7,386 nucleotides of DNA from contig JALHNN010000125.1 of NCBI GenBank assembly GCA_022843505.1, positions 1 through 7,386 of the forward strand. The letters are read 5' to 3'. This document shows, piece after piece, positions 5,315 through 7,386 of this stretch. Numbering within the stretch: the stretch's first letter is position 1; every line of letters begins with the position of its first letter. Made by a program: the position numbers and the translations under genes. The stretch comes from Sulfuritalea sp. (lineage in GTDB: Bacteria > Pseudomonadota > Gammaproteobacteria > Burkholderiales > Rhodocyclaceae). Under the pieces are notes generated by a model. The model made no database searches, was not told the origin of the DNA, and saw nothing but the letters and a program-made list of their open reading frames with translations.

Positions 5315-7386
5315 TCAGTGGGTGACCACGCCGGCCACCGCCGCATCCTCGGCAACCACCGCCACGGGAGCGGCGGCCTGGTCCGGCAAGGGCTCCGGCA
5401 TGCGTTCCAGCGCCAGCTCGAGCACCTTGTCGATCCAGCGCACCGGCTGGATCTCGATGCGGTTCTTGATGGTGTCGGGAATCTCGGCGAGGTCCTTGAC
5501 ATTTTCCTCGGGAATCAGGGCCAGGCGGATGCCGCCGCGCACGGCTGCCAGCAGCTTTTCCTTGAGGCCACCGATCGGCAGCACCTCGCCGCGCAGCGTA
5601 ATCTCGCCGGTCATCGCCACGTCGGCACGCACCGGGATCCCGGTCAGGACCGAGACCAGCGCGGTACAGATGGCGATGCCCGCGGAGGGGCCGTCTTTCG
5701 GCGTCGCGCCTTCCGGCAGGTGGATGTGGATATCGTTCTTCTGATAGAAGTCGTCGGCGATGCCCAGCGCCTTGCTGCGCTTCCTCACCACGGAAAGCGC
5801 GGCCTGGATCGACTCCTGCATCACCTCGCCGAGCTTGCCGGTGGTCATGGTCTTGCCCTTGCCGGGAAGTGCCACGGTCTCGATGGTCAGCAGTTCGCCG
5901 CCCACTTCGGTCCAGGCAAGGCCTGTGACCTGGCCGACCTGGTTGTCCTTTTCCGCCATGCCGAAGCTGTAGCGGCGCACACCGAGGAACTTGTCGAGGT
6001 TCTTCGAGTTGACCACCATCTTGTTCTTGCGCGCCTTCATCACCAGCGCCTTGACGACCTTGCGGCAGATCTTGGAGATCTCGCGCTCGAGCGAGCGCAC
6101 GCCGGCCTCGCGCGTGTAGTAGCGCACGATGTCACGCAGGGCGTCCTCGGTCACGGAAAGCTCGTCGCGCTTGATGCCGTTGTTCTTCATCTGCTTCGGG
6201 CAGAGGTAGCGCATGGCGATGTTGATCTTCTCGTCTTCCGTGTAGCCGGCGAGCCGGATCACCTCGAGGCGGTCAAGCAGCGCCGCCGGGATGTTGAGCG
6301 AGTTGGCGGTAGCCACGAACATGACATCGGACAGGTCGAAGTCGACCTCGATGTAGTGGTCCTGGAAAGTATGGTTCTGCTCCGGATCGAGTACCTCGAG
6401 CAGGGCCGAGGACGGATCGCCGCGGAAGTCCTGGCCGAGCTTGTCCACCTCATCGAGCAGGAACAGCGGGTTCTTGACGCCGACCTTGGTCATGTTCTGC
6501 AGGATCTTGCCCGGCATCGAACCGATGTAGGTGCGGCGGTGACCGCGAATTTCGGCCTCGTCACGCACGCCGCCCAGGGCCATGCGGATGAACTTGCGGT
6601 TGGTGGCGCGGGCGATCGACTGGCCGAGCGAGGTCTTGCCGACGCCGGGGGGGCCGACCAGGCAAAGAATGGGTGCCTTGACCTTGTCCACGCGCTGCTG
6701 CACCGCGAGGTATTCGACGATGCGTTCCTTGACCTTTTCCAGGCCGTAATGGTCCTTGTCGAGTATCTTCTCGGCGGCGCCGAGGTCCTTGCTGATGCGC
6801 GACTTCTTCTTCCACGGCAGGGCCAGCAGGGTCTCGATGTAGTTGCGCACCACGGTGGCCTCGGCGGACATCGGCGACATCAGCTTGAGCTTCTTGACCT
6901 CGCCATTGACCTTGGCCAGGGCTTCCTTGCTCATGCCCGACGCCTTGATCTTCTTTTCCATCTCGTCGATGTCGGCGCCGTCTTCGCCCTCGCCGAGTTC
7001 TTTCTGGATGGCCTTGACCTGCTCGTTCAGGTAGTACTCGCGCTGGCTCTTTTCCATCTGGCGCTTGACGCGGCCGCGGATGCGCTTTTCGACCTGCAGG
7101 ATGTCGAGTTCGGCTTCGAGCTGGCCGAGCAGCTTTTCCAGGCGCTCGGCGACGCCGAAGACTTCGAGCACTTCCTGCTTCTGCTCCAGCTTGAGCGGCA
7201 GGTGCGCGGCGATGGTGTCGGCCAGGCGACCGGCCTCCTCGATGCCAGCCAGCGAGGTCAGCACCTCGGGCGGGATCTTCTTGTTGAGCTTGACGTACTG
7301 GTCGAACTGCGCCAGCACCGTGCGGCGCATGGCTTCGATCTCGTTGTCGGTACGCTCCTCGATCGGGATCAGGGCGATGTCGGCGA
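5315..7386 (-). CDS. lon: ATP-dependent protease Lon, 5' end outside window
   Basis: Lon is the cytoplasmic AAA+ serine protease that unfolds and degrades damaged proteins and several regulators. 689 complete codons are visible, counted here from base 7384; roughly the first 110 residues are missing. Visible parts are the end of the N-terminal substrate domain with QYVKLNKKIPPEVL (about 29-42), a coiled-coil linker (about 70-160), the AAA+ domain and the protease domain. Key residues are Walker A GPPGVGKT (244-251), Walker B LFLLDE (307-312), sensor 1 Asn361, Arg finger 372 and sensor 2 Arg430. The catalytic pair is Ser567 in PKDGPSAG and Lys610 in GGLKEKLL, keeping the 43-residue spacing of E. 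coli Ser679/Lys722. An Ala/Val-rich tail of about 25 residues ends the protein. An internal ATG at 7330 is not the true start, because family homology continues upstream of it in frame. clpX would be expected upstream, beyond the window. All catalytic parts look intact. Confidence 0.98.
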   Translation of the reverse strand, partial: ADIALIPIEERTDNEIEAMRRTVLAQFDQYVKLNKKIPPEVLTSLAGIEEAGRLADTIAAHLPLKLEQKQEVLEVFGVAERLEKLLGQLEAELDILQVEKRIRGRVKRQMEKSQREYYLNEQVKAIQKELGEGEDGADIDEMEKKIKASGMSKEALAKVNGEVKKLKLMSPMSAEATVVRNYIETLLALPWKKKSRISKDLGAAEKILDKDHYGLEKVKERIVEYLAVQQRVDKVKAPILCLVGPPGVGKTSLGQSIARATNRKFIRMALGGVRDEAEIRGHRRTYIGSMPGKILQNMTKVGVKNPLFLLDEVDKLGQDFRGDPSSALLEVLDPEQNHTFQDHYIEVDFDLSDVMFVATANSLNIPAALLDRLEVIRLAGYTEDEKINIAMRYLCPKQMKNNGIKRDELSVTEDALRDIVRYYTREAGVRSLEREISKICRKVVKALVMKARKNKMVVNSKNLDKFLGVRRYSFGMAEKDNQVGQVTGLAWTEVGGELLTIETVALPGKGKTMTTGKLGEVMQESIQAALSVVRKRSKALGIADDFYQKNDIHIHLPEGATPKDGPSAGIAICTALVSVLTGIPVRADVAMTGEITLRGEVLPIGGLKEKLLAAVRGGIRLALIPEENVKDLAEIPDTIKNRIEIQPVRWIDKVLELALERMPEPLPDQAAAPVAVVAEDAAVAGVVTH

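Overview
The window looks like an ordinary chromosomal segment from a GC-rich proteobacterium. The protein sequences and base composition suggest a betaproteobacterium, perhaps of the Rhodocyclales/Azoarcus-Thauera type; that placement is inferred from recalled family resemblance, not from a search. The real genes share a strong preference for G or C at the third codon position, and no insertion sequence, integrase, phage gene or CRISPR array was seen.

Layout from left to right. A family 5 (peptide/oligopeptide type) ABC-transporter substrate-binding lipoprotein lies on the minus strand and runs off the left edge (1-1626). Divergent from it, across a 59-base gap with a TATAAT box, is fabI, the NADH-dependent enoyl-ACP reductase of fatty acid synthesis (1686-2486, plus). 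A 256-base gap with two inverted repeats and a candidate promoter leads to a small exported four-cysteine protein of unknown function (2743-3156, plus). It converges on ppiD, a membrane-anchored periplasmic folding factor with a parvulin domain (3231-5129, minus). Just upstream of ppiD on the same strand are a strong intrinsic terminator (5149-5174), tRNA-Val with anticodon UAC (5181-5256), and the ATP-dependent protease gene lon (5315 to the right edge, minus, 5' end outside the window).

The gene set lon, ppiD, fabI and a peptide ABC transporter matches, from memory, a neighbourhood known in Pseudomonas aeruginosa (lon-hupB-ppiD-fabI-peptide ABC transporter) and partly in E. coli (clpX-lon-hupB-ppiD). 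Here hupB is absent between lon and ppiD, tRNA-Val occupies the spot, and an unknown small exported protein sits between fabI and ppiD. The common theme is protein quality control (Lon in the cytoplasm, PpiD at the outer face of the inner membrane) next to envelope lipid synthesis and peptide uptake.

No convincing new multi-gene system is present. The items most worth a second look are the four-cysteine exported protein, the terminator placed only about 20 bases before the ppiD start codon, the missing hupB, and an enlarged loop in the substrate-binding protein. Several very long open frames antisense to real genes are composition artefacts of the high GC content.
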